This document shows, one piece after another, positions 63,980 through 64,000 of a stretch of DNA of 64,000 nt. The notes below the pieces were generated by a model, which was not told the DNA's origin, made no database searches, and saw only the letters and a program-made list of their open reading frames with translations. Within the stretch, counting starts at the first letter, position 1; each line of letters opens with the position of its first letter. The stretch spans positions 930,001 through 994,000 of the forward strand of contig NZ_LBMJ01000001.1 in the NCBI RefSeq assembly GCF_001413925.1, written 5' to 3'. The DNA comes from Nonlabens sp. YIK11. GTDB taxonomy: Bacteria > Bacteroidota > Bacteroidia > Flavobacteriales > Flavobacteriaceae. The position numbers and the translations under genes are program-made.

Positions 63980-64000
63980 CCGTCCCAAATAGGGAATACC

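Overview
This 64 kb window is chromosomal DNA from a member of the Bacteroidota, almost certainly a (probably marine) Flavobacteriaceae. The evidence is: -7 promoter boxes of the TAnnTTTG type instead of sigma70 boxes, no visible Shine-Dalgarno sequences, a type IX secretion (Por) C-terminal sorting tail, a SusC-type plug domain, many Bacteroidota-specific DUF families (DUF4271, DUF4296, DUF4230, DUF4407, DUF6624, DUF6702), and a hemD / DUF4271 / GT2 / dihydroorotase / DUF4296 neighbourhood typical of the family. The genus cannot be fixed from the window. I found no rRNA, tRNA, CRISPR, transposase or prophage.

Layout. 1-9.9 kb: start of a Rossmann-fold dehydrogenase, a DUF423 protein, PEP carboxykinase, a heme/pyrimidine/lipid-sugar housekeeping cluster, tyrosyl-tRNA synthetase, a 58-residue membrane protein and a LuxE-like acyl transferase. 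9.9-19.6 kb: a T9SS-sorted lamin-tail protein, a two-component system, a glycosyltransferase, trmB-LysE-ATL, succinate-semialdehyde dehydrogenase and acyl-CoA dehydrogenase. 19.8-27.8 kb: an unusual envelope/nucleotide block with a secreted PEP/pyruvate-binding protein, two class-A beta-lactamase-like serine hydrolases and a nucleotide (ATP/ADP) transporter fused to HEAT repeats. 27.9-35.6 kb: HemW, lipoproteins, a cyclase, DUF4230, MmcQ, a membrane MutS-like ATPase, Mpl and a TPR protein. 35.7-42.3 kb: a 2194-residue alpha-2-macroglobulin with a carboxypeptidase-regulatory/TonB-plug module embedded in it. 42.3-46.1 kb: a REP-like repeat cluster and a minus-strand operon (peptidase E, three GNATs, M15 carboxypeptidase, and an M48 protease broken by an in-frame stop). 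46.2-53.6 kb: surface/periplasmic proteins, M1 aminopeptidase, TatA, PAP2, O-methyltransferase, DUF4407. 53.8-58.4 kb: a BlaI - BlaR1-like - BlaR1-like - TlpA thioredoxin regulon with three BlaI-type operators. 58.6-64 kb: two secreted proteins sharing an N-terminal module, a DoxX-like membrane protein and an M20 peptidase.

The most striking signal is not a gene. A palindrome, GCTTTCGCGAAAGC, usually extended to TCGCTTTCGCGAAAGCGA, occurs as 18 perfect copies (plus at least two one-mismatch copies) about every 3.5 kb. It lies in intergenic gaps and inside 11 protein-coding genes on both strands and in all three phases, where it is read as AFAKA, RFRES or SLSRK. It is far too frequent for chance, more evenly spaced than random, and is constrained as DNA rather than protein. 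It resembles in kind the HIP1 palindrome of cyanobacteria and is the best candidate here for an undescribed system (nucleoid-organising, methylation, repair or DNA-uptake site).
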